In this document: positions 33,092 through 44,152 of the stretch, in pieces
How the letters are laid out: the number at the start of each line of letters is the position of its first letter
Numbering within the stretch: position 1 is the stretch's first letter
Notes under the pieces: generated by a model
Database searches by the model: none
Told to the model about the DNA's origin: nothing
What the model saw: only the letters and a program-made list of their open reading frames with translations
Translations under genes and position numbers: made by a program
Origin: Arthrinium phaeospermum
Taxonomy: Eukaryota; Ascomycota; Sordariomycetes; Amphisphaeriales; Apiosporaceae
Assembly (NCBI GenBank): GCA_006503535.1
Contig: QYRS01000004.1
Span: 806,001-870,000 of the forward strand
DNA length: 64,000 bases
Direction of reading: 5' to 3'

Positions 33092-36000
33092 CTACCTCGA
33101 CGAACCCAACCAATCTTTCACCCACCCGCGCATCCAATCAACCTGAACGGCGGGCATCTCGCGAAGAGTCGCACTAGCCCTAACGCTACGCTCTACAGCC
33201 ATAGGCTCGGCAACAGGCCCGTCCGCCCACAGGCCGTCACGGTAGAATGCGAACAGCTTGATCGCCGGGTTGCTCATCACGTCGACATTACGCACATGTT
33301 CTGTGTTGTCATCGTCGTCGTCGTCGTCACTCGTCTCACTGCTTTGCTCTAGGCGCTGGAGCCATACCGCAGGCGCCACGATATTGAGCTCTCTTCCTAA
33401 ACGCTGGCGCGCGGCCTCTTGCAGCGCGGGGATGAGTTGGTCCCACGTCGTCGTGTGGGGGTTCCGGAGGTTGAAGAAACCCACACCGCTCCTCCTAGGA
33501 GCCGACGGCACCGCTGAGGACGCGGATGACGATGATAGATCTGCGTCTGCCAGTGCAAGATCCACGACAGCCCCGGCGGCCAAGTCTGACGGCATCCAGT
33601 CGATCCGCGAGAAACGCGGTCCGAGATCCGAAGGCAGGCACCCGAGATGAAACGAGCTGATGACCAAGCTGGGCAGCCACTCCGAACGGTTCCACATCAT
33701 GGCACTGTTTCCTCCAGTGCGACTAACCGGTCCGGCAACCTGACCCACACGCGCAATGCGGATAGGGGTACCCAGGTGCTTGTTCGCCATGTCGCAGAGC
33801 TGCTCCGCCAACAACTTGCTCCGGGAGTACCCATTCGCATGCGCCGCGTCGAGCGGGAGGACGACGGACTCTGGAGCCGGCCCGGAACTGGCCGCGGCCA
33901 CTGCTCCGATCGAGGATATGAACAGCACCGGCGCAGGCCGAGACGTGGCGGCGGCAGCGAAGGAAAGGAGGTTTACCATGCCTGACAGCTGGGGACCGAA
34001 AGCCGACAGGGCTAGGTTGAAGTTGACGGGCCATGCGCTGTGGATGACGAGCCCGACGCGGGTCTGCAACATCTCGTAGACTGTTTGGTTTAGCCCCAGG
34101 TTTGGGCGCGCCAGGTCTGCATGCAAGAAAGTGACGCGCCCTGCTTCCTCTTCTAGCATGCTGGCATCGGCGTCCAGCCCCGCCCATTTCTTGTCTTGTG
34201 CGGACCGCCCGCCATCCGCACCGCGGTTTAGACAGAAGACGTGACCGATTCCCTCGCGGTCGAGGAGGGCTCGCAGGACCATGGTGCCCAGCGTGCCAGT
34301 GGAACCAGTGAGGATGACATCAACAGGGTCCTCTACTTTGGTGTTGACTGAAGATGGTTCAGGGACTGGGATCCTATACACCAATTTCTGATACTTCGAC
34401 AACATCTGGTCCATCATATACCTTTCATCCTTATTGGCACCATCCTCTGCCGCAGTGAGTGCGGTCGCTAGCTCCGAAGCCGTTGGGTTCTGGTAGACGA
34501 TAGACAGACCGAGACGGGGGCGATGGAGAGCCCGCCGCAGAGCTCGAGTCAGCCGAAGAGCCTGCAAGGAATCCATTCCCCGCTCAAAGAAGCCCTCCGA
34601 ATCGTCCAGAGAGGGCCAACCTGTCACCTTGCGAACAGCATCGTGTATGCGGCGAGTGACTACACTCACGTCCCCGAGTATCTCGCCAGTGTCTGAAGCG
34701 TCGTCCTCGGTCATGCTGGCTCCGTCTTCACCCGCATCTACGTTTTCTGCGTTCTCATAGAGCACATTGATTTCAGCCTCGTAAAGCGCTACGCTAGCCC
34801 CTCTCTGAAGCGTCCCCTTGCCCGCACGTACCAAGGGCCGATCTGGGGCCGTCACGAAGACGAGCGGTCTCTCAATACGGGCATGCGCCGGCGCGACTCG
34901 GTTGGCTTCTTCAATACTCGGCCAGATGTGCTCGATAAGGACGGTCCGTCCCAACGCGGTGTATACAGGTGATGCCGGCTCGATGAGCAGCGCGGCCTGG
35001 AAGCGGTGCGTTCCGATCACCAGGGCGCCGCTGACGATACCCGGGTTCCGGGTCACGATGTGGTGCTCCATGCCGATGGGGTTCGTCTTCTCGCCGTTGA
35101 GGAAGACGACGATGTCGTCCGCCCGGGCCTGCCACGTCCACGCGTCGGGGACGGTGGGGTGGGGCGCAAAGAGGTCGCGGGTGCGGTACTCTTGGAGGTC
35201 TTCTTTGCCGCGGATGGTGAACGTCGGCTGCGTGCCGGCCAGGGCCTCCTTTCGCTGTATGACCAGCTCGTAGAGGTTGTCGCCGACCTTGTCGAACACC
35301 GCGCCGGTGCAGGGGTGGAAGCGGATGTACTTCCAGTCCTTGTGGGGATCCAGCTCGGTCGGGATGAGCTGCGGCGGCATGCCGATTTCCGACGCGCCGA
35401 ATTGGCAGCGCAGCGACATCTCGGCGGCGACAATGTCCCCGACCTGCTGGGGGAGGTCGCCTCCGATGTAGACGATCAGCTCGAGGTGCTGAGCGCAGTA
35501 GCGGAGCAAGTCTGGGTTCTGGGCCAGCTCCGCTACAACCGAGGGCACAAGCAGGGCAATGTCCGCCGGTGTTTTCTCAAGGGCTTCGACTAAGCCCTGC
35601 GCGGTCACGATGGCGGCGGCTGCCGGTGCAATGACGGTGTTGCCGAAGGGGACGGCATACAAAAGAGTCTGGCCATATCCAGCACCCTGGGAAGTGGTGT
35701 CAGGTCAACAAGCAGTAGTCGTAGTATAAACGACAAAGTACATAATGAAGAAAATGCTTAGATCATACATGAAATGGTGGTAAGGTTACCAGTACCCGCT
35801 TGCCAAGGTAAAAGCTCTCAAGTGAAGGAACGCCCTCTGGAGCCGGGCAGCTGGACGCAGCTTGGTGTTTGAGAACAGTTTCCTGGGTCCAGACCAACGG
35901 CTTTGGTATTCCCGTCGACCCAGAAGTGTGTCTGAGATTCACCCATTGAGCTTCATATGGTTCATTGGGGTTGGCCATGGAGCCAGAAAGGGGAAACACC

Positions 36001-36652
36001 TACATAGTCATGATTGGGTCCTGCATGCCCTCCTCCAGAGTCTTCAAGTAGTCATACGAAGGTGATACCGTCCGCAGGAGCTGTTCGACACTCGGTACAA
36101 CAAGGCGGCACGGTGCGACAGTTTCCATGATGGGTTGTGCAGCCGGTGGTATTGGCGCCGGTGTCAGGAGAAACTTGCAATGCAGGGACTTAAAGAGAGA
36201 CCGATGCGCCTCGGCGCTGTTCCGCGGCGACGTAAGAAAGAGCTGCGGAGGGTTAGCCCGCTTCTAGCTAGCCAGCCAATTCTGCTTTCCATTGGATGTC
36301 CCATATCTTTCTCTCAGGCAATGGAAGGGTTAGAGAGAGGTTTGCTCACAGCATATCCCGCCTTGACGGTGGCGAACCCCAGGGCCGGGATCCGCACGTC
36401 GTTGGGCCCGACATAGGCCAAAAACTCATTGTCCCGATCCGGACGGCCCAGGCTCTTGATCAGCCACCAAGCAAGGCCATTAACAACGTTGGCAAGCTGA
36501 GAGTAGGTCACGGACCGAAAGCCGGCCTCGTACGACGTGGGAACGACGGGCCACATCCCGTAGACAGCATCCGGGTCGGCGCTGGCGATTTGGTCCACCA
36601 TGTCTGGTAGGAGAGTGCGCTGTCGTTTCGCAAGAACGCCATTATCGTCCAT
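33092..36652 (-). CDS. NRPS-like enzyme, adenylation-carrier-thioester reductase (carboxylate reductase type)
   Basis: There are four exons on the - strand: 36652-36350, 36242-36004, 35931-35769 and 35686-33092 (1099 aa). GT-AG introns are 107, 72 and 82 nt. The in-frame TAG seen near 36001 lies inside intron 2. Domains in order: AMP-binding adenylation (core HTSGSTGIPKP at 182-192; A10-type GKGT near 524-527), carrier protein with phosphopantetheine Ser in GMDSLQ (Ser608), and an NADPH-binding reductase (TGSTGTLG 695-702, YSRSK 855-859). Such enzymes activate a carboxylic acid, load it as a thioester and release it reductively as an aldehyde. The substrate cannot be predicted by eye. There is no condensation domain. 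Proximity to two oxygenases on lipid-like substrates suggests a small pathway (inference). Confidence 0.92.
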
Positions 36653-37741
36653 CCTGGCCGTCGTGTGGATTTATTTGGTTGTAGTCGCAAGTAGAGAGCT
36701 TTGCACAGAAGGGCGGGGAGGGGGTACTATTAATACTGCCAAGTCCGGACGCCGATCATGGGTCAAGCTTTTGACTGTACTTTGTTCGGGCTTATGTGAG
36801 AATCAAACTAACTGCTCGCATCGAATGATCTCCCTAGTTTGCGTACTTTCCAGCTCAAGGGAGACTGTTATCGCTACCTCCTTCCTACCTTGGATTCCGG
36901 AGGGATTTTGGGTGTGGGGTTCGGCAAGGAGTGTCTGCGCCGCGTCAGATCATCATGTGATTGGAGGTGAGCGAGTGCCATGTGGCCAACCTAAATTTAG
37001 GTGGGTAGAGAGATATGCTCGTAGATCATTTTCACATCATAAGATAGACATGATAGAGCCGAATAGAAGGCATGGCCAGAAACGTGAACAGTTACAGTAA
37101 TCTTTACTGCGTCGTTTGTAGCCGGTTTGCTGGAGAGGCTCTAGCGCTCTTGTATTACTTCGGCCTTTCCGGTGTCTACCCCTTCCGTCGCATCTAATAC
37201 AAAGATCCTCCGGCTATCACGTCCTGTTCCGGCGGGTCCTTGCCGTGTCTACCGCCTCCGATTCTGTGTTGCTAGGAAACAGAGCCACACCATATAACAA
37301 TAATGGGGACTCTTGGATCGCCGTTATTGTATCCATCCTGACTAGACTAGGAGTATCTCATTGTAACTACAGTTAACAACAATGCGGCCCGACATGACAA
37401 CGTCGGCAGTGTCGCAGTTATGCCTTAGCTAATACGATTGTAGATATGGTTATTCGTAGCTGCGAAAACGAAAGGGAAAAAACAAATAGGTTTCAAGGGC
37501 GCAAGAGGTTCACAGGGTGATTAGTTGTCAAGTCATTTGCATTCCATAGCTCTCTAATCTACTGGCCTGTGAAACTTGTTGTTTCTCCTCAAACGACAAG
37601 GCCATCGTTCCATAGCTATATCTACATGCAACCCCCATCGGCATTCCTTAGGGATTCCAGTCGAGTCTACCGTACATTGATTTTCATTCCATCAGCAGGT
37701 ACAGTCCAACATAAAAACACCCTCTATATCAGGGTGCGTCA
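36653..37741. other. Intergenic, 1.09 kb
   Basis: It is the promoter side of the A-T-R enzyme and the 3' side of the dynamin gene. No gene is recognised; the part from about 37280 to 37740 is AT-rich. Confidence 0.5.
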
Positions 37742-40320
37742 TCAGGAGGCGGTAGATCCATTGATCTTGTTCCAAGCCTGACGGAGATGCTCTTCGCCTT
37801 TGCTCAAGGCAGCGATTTGCTCCTCGAGACTCTGGCGCTCTTGGGCGTTCTCCTGGCTCTCCTCTGTAATACCCATTATCACCTCGTCAGATAGACGGGC
37901 AACTGTCGTTGGGCTGAAGATATTCAGCAGATTGTGCATAAATAACTTCTCGATCGCGATAACTCTGAAGCTGCGGATTAACCTTTCCCGGGCATGCTGT
38001 TTATTGGAATGAATTGTCAGTTTCGAAAAGACTTAGAACGAAGCGAATTGCATTCATTTCCATACCGTATATTGGGCGTCAGCCGTGTCTATCGCATAGA
38101 TTGCCTCAAACTTGTTCACGTCCTGCTCGGTCGACTTGGCGTCGTGTAGTACACACTCGATGAGCTTATCCACCTGGAAGCTTCCTTCGTAGTTGCCCTG
38201 AGAAATCTGCTCTTCTCCGAGAAAAACGGTGAGACGGTCTCGAGTGAGGGATTCTTGATGCTGCGCTCGTGCTATCTGCATCTTCTCGATGACATCCTTG
38301 CTGGTGGGTCGGTACATTTGACAGACTTGAAGCAGTAACGAGAGCACGGACTTCGTGATTTGCTTAACAAGTTCCACCTCTAGCCTAGTGATCTTAGAGC
38401 GAATTCGCTCTGCAAGGTCTTTGCCAGCGACATAGTTCAGTACCTCGTCGACAAAAATGTGTGCATTGTTGGCGATGTTCCCGGCATTTCTGTTGACAAT
38501 CAGTGACCAATGAGTAGTCTGGCGGCTGAAGAGGTGTCCGATAAGACGGGGGCCGAAACTGCCGAAACGGTGCTTTTTCAACATGCCCTGAACTTCAGTA
38601 ACGTAATCTGAGCGGGATATCTGTTTGGTAGCGGATGAACCCTCGTCGCCCTTGATTTCCATACCATCCGCCACGACCTTGAGAGAACAACCTCGATCGT
38701 GCATCTCCTTGGAGAAATCAGCCAGATTGTCTTTGACTACGTCACGCAATGGGCGACCCGGAATGTTCATGCTCGTATCGATGCCCTTGAAGTGGTCAGA
38801 ATGGTCGCGTTCGACTGCGTCCCGCATGATATTGGTGAAGCGTTGGCTGATATCGCTGAGGTAAGCTCGTTGTTCGTCCCGACTTTCCTGGTCCAGCGTC
38901 TCTAATTTGCTCTTGCATTCGCTTAGACCAGTCTGTATGATCTCTTTCATGGCAGGCAGGATGTTTCCCAACATGAGATCGCAGACCACACGGTCCAAGC
39001 GAGACTTGAGAGTATCCACTCCCAACTGCGAGTCGGGGAGAGCGTTCCATGGAGCTTGTGTAAAGAACTCGAGCTCCAACTGGTTGCGACTGGTGCTGTC
39101 CATCTGCATCTCTTCGGACGATCTGTTGCGTAAGACATGCCAACCCAGAGCAAGCTGGACTTCCTCGTTTTTGGCCAGGTTGAGGTAGAACTGCTCATTG
39201 TACGAGTTTCTATCCAGCTTATCCGGTTTTGTGATGAGACCTAGATAAATCTTTTAGCGTATCGTTGAAGGTGATTGGTGGTGTGAGATTGGGCTGAATA
39301 GGTGCGCTCGAACTGATGTGCCTGCTGCTGTATCTTTATACCAACTGTTTTTGATAATGATGAATCCAGACGATACTACCGCCGCTTCCACCGGTGCTGA
39401 AATGCCACAGCCAATGATATCATAACTTCCGGTTGGGTAATCGTTGGTCTAGCTCCTTACTCCGGAGTAAACGTTTGAATCATCTTGAGTGGCATCGTTG
39501 ACAATAACGTTGATACCAGTGTAGGCAACGTCGGTGACGGTGTTATCAGTATCAGTAGCATCACCGGCAGCTTCCAGCAAGTTGCAATACGCATGGTATG
39601 TATGTCATGTGTTTTGTAGGATACGGGAGCTGAATCAAGAAAAATAAACTAACCTAATGTTCTTTTGCCGGTAGGATCAAATATGCGAGCCCATCTGGTG
39701 ACTCGCTGGAGCCGAAACTCGTCGGCAGCGGAGATGACTGCAAGAATAATGCTCCGCGGCTTCTTCATGTAAGGTGCCACTATACTCATCACCATCTGGG
39801 CATCTTCGGAAGACTGAGCGGTGGTATCTGCTTTCAAGATACCGGGCAAGTCGACCAAGGTGAGGTGAGGTTGATCTGGACCGGAAATCTCGATACGCAA
39901 GATATCATTGCTGATTGAGTTACTGTCAGAGGGACTCATGTGCTGCTGCTTGACTGCATGCATAATGGCTGCCATGTTGTTGGTTAGATTGGCAGTCGAT
40001 CCTTCGAGGGTTACATCCACATCCGTGCCATTACGTCGAATAACGGCGGCTCGGAAATCAGCCTTTTCTTGCCGGCGGAGGACGATCTCAGTTGCGAAGC
40101 GGGTGCATAGTTCGTCTTGGACGGGGAAGGGGACTCGTGAGATGGCTTCTAACACCGAGCTCTTTCCCGATGACTGGTCGCCGCAGACGACGATCTGAGG
40201 GAGTTCAAGGCATTCATTGGAGCTGTACGAGTTCAGTGAGGCGACAAGGTCCAGAATCTTGCGGTTGTCACCAGACGCCAAGGACGTGGCCGCGGAGGCA
40301 ACGGCCATCGCGTTGAACAT
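37742..40320 (-). CDS. Dynamin-family GTPase (Mx/Vps1-like)
   Basis: There are three exons on the - strand: 40320-39654, 39240-38066 and 37996-37742 (698 aa). Introns are 413 and 69 nt, both GT-AG; the first donor is GTTAGT. ATG at 40320. GTPase motifs: G1 GDQSSGKSS (47-55), G3 DLPG (157-160), G4 TKPD (226-229). A middle/stalk region and a C-terminal GTPase effector domain follow (about 614-698). There is no PH or Pro-rich domain, so it belongs with Mx/Vps1/Dnm1-like dynamins that remodel membranes rather than classical endocytic dynamin. Many filamentous fungi carry several such divergent paralogues in addition to Vps1 and Dnm1; the sequence is too diverged from those for me to equate it with either. 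The first intron is exceptionally long for this window. Confidence 0.9.
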
Positions 40321-40821
40321 CTTGGTTCAGGATGTTGAGGGTTGTACTGTACAATGGTACTGATTTAGAGATCGGATTATCCAATGGATGGAAACGCGGA
40401 AACAGGAAGGAAGGTGGGATGCAAAATGCAAAAGTACCTAGCAAAGATTGAAGTGGTGCTGGCCAGCGAAACAATCCATACAATTTCTTGCAGGTGAATT
40501 GACACCTCGCCCACCTTTGCCTCACCTACATTGCCCAATTTGTTCTAATTGTTAGTCTTAGATAAGTAGCAACTCCATAAGCCTACCTCTTATCACCCGA
40601 CCCTGTTAGAGACACAGAGGTTGGATTTTAGCTAATTGCAAACTGCCACGAACGCTGACTTGGACGTAATAATGCGAAGACATCATCAGAAGTCAAGCTC
40701 CCAGGAAATTGGCCGTCAGACTTGAATCGAAGACAACGAAGGGGCATACTACACAAAGTCATGCATATAGAAATGGGTTGTCATATTCCAGGATTAGATA
40801 TCATCTCATTTATCTCTCTGA
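40321..40821. other. Intergenic, 501 bp
   Basis: It lies between the dynamin start and the stop of the DLH/SnoaL-like gene, both on the - strand. Nothing is recognised. Confidence 0.5.
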
Positions 40822-42402
40822 CTATTGCTCAGCAGCTTTTCGAGGCCCATAGCCCAACATGACATTCGAACCCACAGAACTCTCGTCCCTCAGCTTCGAG
40901 GCACTTTCTGCATCCGCTACAGGAACCCGATACTCAAACTTCTCGCCCGGCTGCCCAGATGCCACAGGTTGAGGGAAAGGCAAGTACTCAGGCAGGAGCC
41001 CGAGCTGCCTCAGCAGCGTCCCCTGGTCCCAGCTGATGTGTTCGTGATACAGCCTGTCGCCGCGGATGTTCACGACACTGGTGAACGGGACTTGTATGTA
41101 CTTACCAGTCGGCGGCACACCCGGCACCCTGTTCCATGCATTTACTCGTCAGACAATGAAACTACAGTAATAGATAGCAAGTCAAGGGAGAAGTAGGAAT
41201 AAGAACTCACAGCCAATCAACAACTCGGTCGTGGGTCATCTTGGTCACGAACTCGTCAATAACCCTGTCGATGCCCACGGTCCGGCTGACGAGCTCCAGC
41301 TCCGTATCGGGCGGGTTCGCGAAGACGAAGTGGTTCGTGTAGAACTCGGTCAGCTTCTTCCTACCGATGCCGCCTGTCAAAGTCGGGATGTGGTTCACTT
41401 TTTGGTTTGTCTCTGTCAGCAATCCATCCCCAACGACCAGCCCGACCGACCGGTCTCATGTCTTGGACTCAACAGGCTCGAAACTTACCGTAGGGCTCCT
41501 CAACCATGGTGGCCATGGTTTGTTCGACGTCGCGGGCCTCGAACTCCCAGTAGGTGTGCTCATCCCAGATCTTCTCGAGGTCGAAGTACGGCCCGGCCAT
41601 GAGGGGCTTGAGGAAGGACAAGGTGCGCGTGTGCGCCACGGACGCGGAACTCGCGTGGAAGTGGTCGTCGGCCGGGATGGCGAAAGACGGCGCCTTGGCC
41701 GCGGGCCCGTAGTAGTGCCGCTTCACATTGTCAGGGGTCTCCGCCGCCGACTCCGAACCGCCATCCGGTTTTGCTGATGACGAGCCAGGCAAATGAGCCA
41801 GGACGGGCAGCTCGCTGGCGGTGTAGGAAGCGGGCTCCGCTCCATAGTAAACCACGGCGAGGGCCTGCTCGCAGGCGTCTTCAATGGCCGTCGCGGCGAT
41901 GGGACAGGTCGTCGTTGCCGAATAGACTAGGGGGTTGTTTCAAATAAAGTTAGAGGGGAACAGGCACACAATCAAGATTACACCAGAAGATCTAGACCAC
42001 GTGGCAGAGTGCCCGCTGTCCTTACATAAGTAGATACTTACCGATGAACCCGAGCTCCCGAGCCCCGTCGCACGAAGGCAGGCTTTCCAGTTCCTGAATG
42101 GCCTGGTGGAGATCGTCCTCGTCTAGCCGCAGCCCGTTGCCGCCCGCCGCGGCCACCTCATTCGGTACCAGCTTGAGCTGGGCGACGGCATAGCCCTCTT
42201 CCGCCCACTTCTGCAGCGGCGGGGGGTCCAGGGTCTTGTCGTGGCAGTTGGCCAAATCAAGGCTGGGGTCGACCAGGAGCACCAGACCCGGGCCGTGGCC
42301 GCGCCGCGACAGTGGAGGTTGCAGCGTTAGGGTCGGAGAGATGACAATGGAGGGGGCGTTGGGCCGTGGGACCGGCGTCTTCTCGGGATTCGTCGACGAC
42401 AT
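40822..42402 (-). CDS. Dienelactone hydrolase-like / SnoaL-like fusion ('carboxymethylenebutenolidase' family)
   Basis: There are four exons on the - strand: 42402-42042, 41926-41489, 41397-41211 and 41128-40822 (430 aa). GT-AG introns are 115, 91 and 82 nt. ATG at 42402. The N-terminal half resembles a dienelactone-hydrolase alpha/beta fold (GLVLLVDPS strand, AVVYYGAEP segment). I see no nucleophile elbow of the G-x-C/S-x-G type; the expected position reads GVYSATTTC. The C-terminal half (about 230-385) is a SnoaL-like/NTF2-type fold with a conserved EFYTNHFVF segment. The combination is common in ascomycete genomes, where it is usually annotated carboxymethylenebutenolidase. Missing catalytic motifs make that activity doubtful, and the function is unknown. 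Confidence 0.8.
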
Positions 42403-44152
42403 GGCTTTGCTTGGTTCTGCTTTTCTGTCCGGACTAAATCAATGGAAATGCAACAAGTCGGTAAAGGTGAGTTGATCGATCTGGTTCTCCGTTTACACTA
42501 GGCAAAGACGGCAATGATAATATGCAAATATCACCAGTATTGCTACCTCGGCTGAGGCGCGACGACGGCGACGGCGGGGATCTCAACCCGGCCTTTTATA
42601 GTGGAGTAACTTGGCATGGAGGTTGAGCAGTGCCGTGCGGCCATGATGCGGGGTTTGCATCATCCACAAGTAAGCAAAAGTCCTCATCGGGACCTTTCGA
42701 GAAATGCGGCGAAGGTGCCTACATGAGGCCTAGTATCGCGGGAAACACATGCATTCGGCAAGTCGGATATTATAAGAGGAGGGCAATGGAAGGTATATTC
42801 CTTGGCTTTTTGCCTCACCGACCTGACCATCGTGTTGTTTTGGATGGAAAAGTGTCGCGACCCAACAACTCCATGACGATCCGGACCTCAATTGGCCTTT
42901 TGGTCCTAGAACAAGAATTGCAAAACCACCACCACTGCGACCTACTTACAGTGGTGTCCCCCGTCCCCTTGCAGTGCAGGCAGTAGTGCAATGGATACTA
43001 ACAATGGGCAAAGGGTCCCTTAGAGGGTTTCGCTGAATCTTGCTGCTGGCTCGCTGAAGAGATTTCTTGCAAGCAAAGCAGGCAGATTCTTTCTAGGGCC
43101 ATAAATCGTGACACATGGGAATTCCTAGAGACACGCGGATTGCCCACCACGACCTGCGACGCGGCCCAGCCATTGGGCCAGGAGCTTAGCGGTGGCACGC
43201 TGCGGGCGGCGCCCACTTTAAAAGCTGCGATGGGGAATCAATGGATTTAACGGAGCTACGATGCACTCTCAAGTTTATGCATGCTCCAGGCCATTCCCAT
43301 CAACCGAGAGCCGCTCTATGCAATATCTGGTGCAAATAACGTCATGAACGTCCGAGATGGCAACAAGCAAATGGCAACAACACAGCTGAAATGAACAAGA
43401 GGAACTTGCCAATAATCGACTGGCTTTAAGATAACTAGCGATGATCCGGTGTGCCAGAGTAACATGGCCCCTAGCCGTTGCATCCCTGCCAAAAGGGAAT
43501 TTGGACGAGTAAGAGGTGCCGGTCGTCGATCACGTCAACGGCCCCGACAATAATGCCATCTGCTGTGCCATGGCCCGGGACGTCCACTCCTGAGGGTCAG
43601 TGAGCACACCTCACGCTCGCCCACCTCAATTCGGCCTTTTTCTCCGTGAAGGGGGCAGGAAGGCGGCTCCTGTTTTTTTCTGGTTCCTACTTGACTCGGC
43701 CTTTTCACTAGCTACGGTGCTTAAACAATGCTTATACAGCTAGCACGCTCCCCCTATGGAAAAAGAACCCAGTTATATAGCGGGCCAAGACCCGTAGTCC
43801 TGGATCTGGCAGTAAGGTGGTGATGGCATTCTCTGCAAGCGGGAAATGCCCTGTCCCAGTCCGGTTCAGTGGGGGTTCCTGTCAGATACTTTACGCAAGT
43901 AGGTAAGGCAAGGCAAGGGGGATCGAATCTCGACGGCCATAATAAAAGTAGACGCAGATCCCTCTAGAGTTTCTTGATGTTCAGATTTCCCGCGAGTTTC
44001 CTCCTCCCCCTTCCTGACCCCCCTCCCCTCTGATATCCCGACGTCGACGTAAAGCCGTATCGGTCCAGAGCGTGTGAGAAGTCAGTTGTCGAGTAGAGAG
44101 TGTGTCTGCGTATAGTCACGAGCAGCAGTGTCTTCTCTTCAACGTCATCATA
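42403..44152. other. Divergent intergenic region, 1.75 kb
   Basis: It lies between the starts of the DLH/SnoaL-like gene (-) and the Dal5-like permease (+). Open frames up to 118 codons have no protein-like composition. It presumably holds two promoters; no gene is recognised. Confidence 0.5.

Noticed and set aside
35999..36003. Premature stop in the A-T-R gene
   Set aside because: The TAG lies within a 72-nt GT-AG intron; removal restores the HTSGSTG adenylation core in frame.
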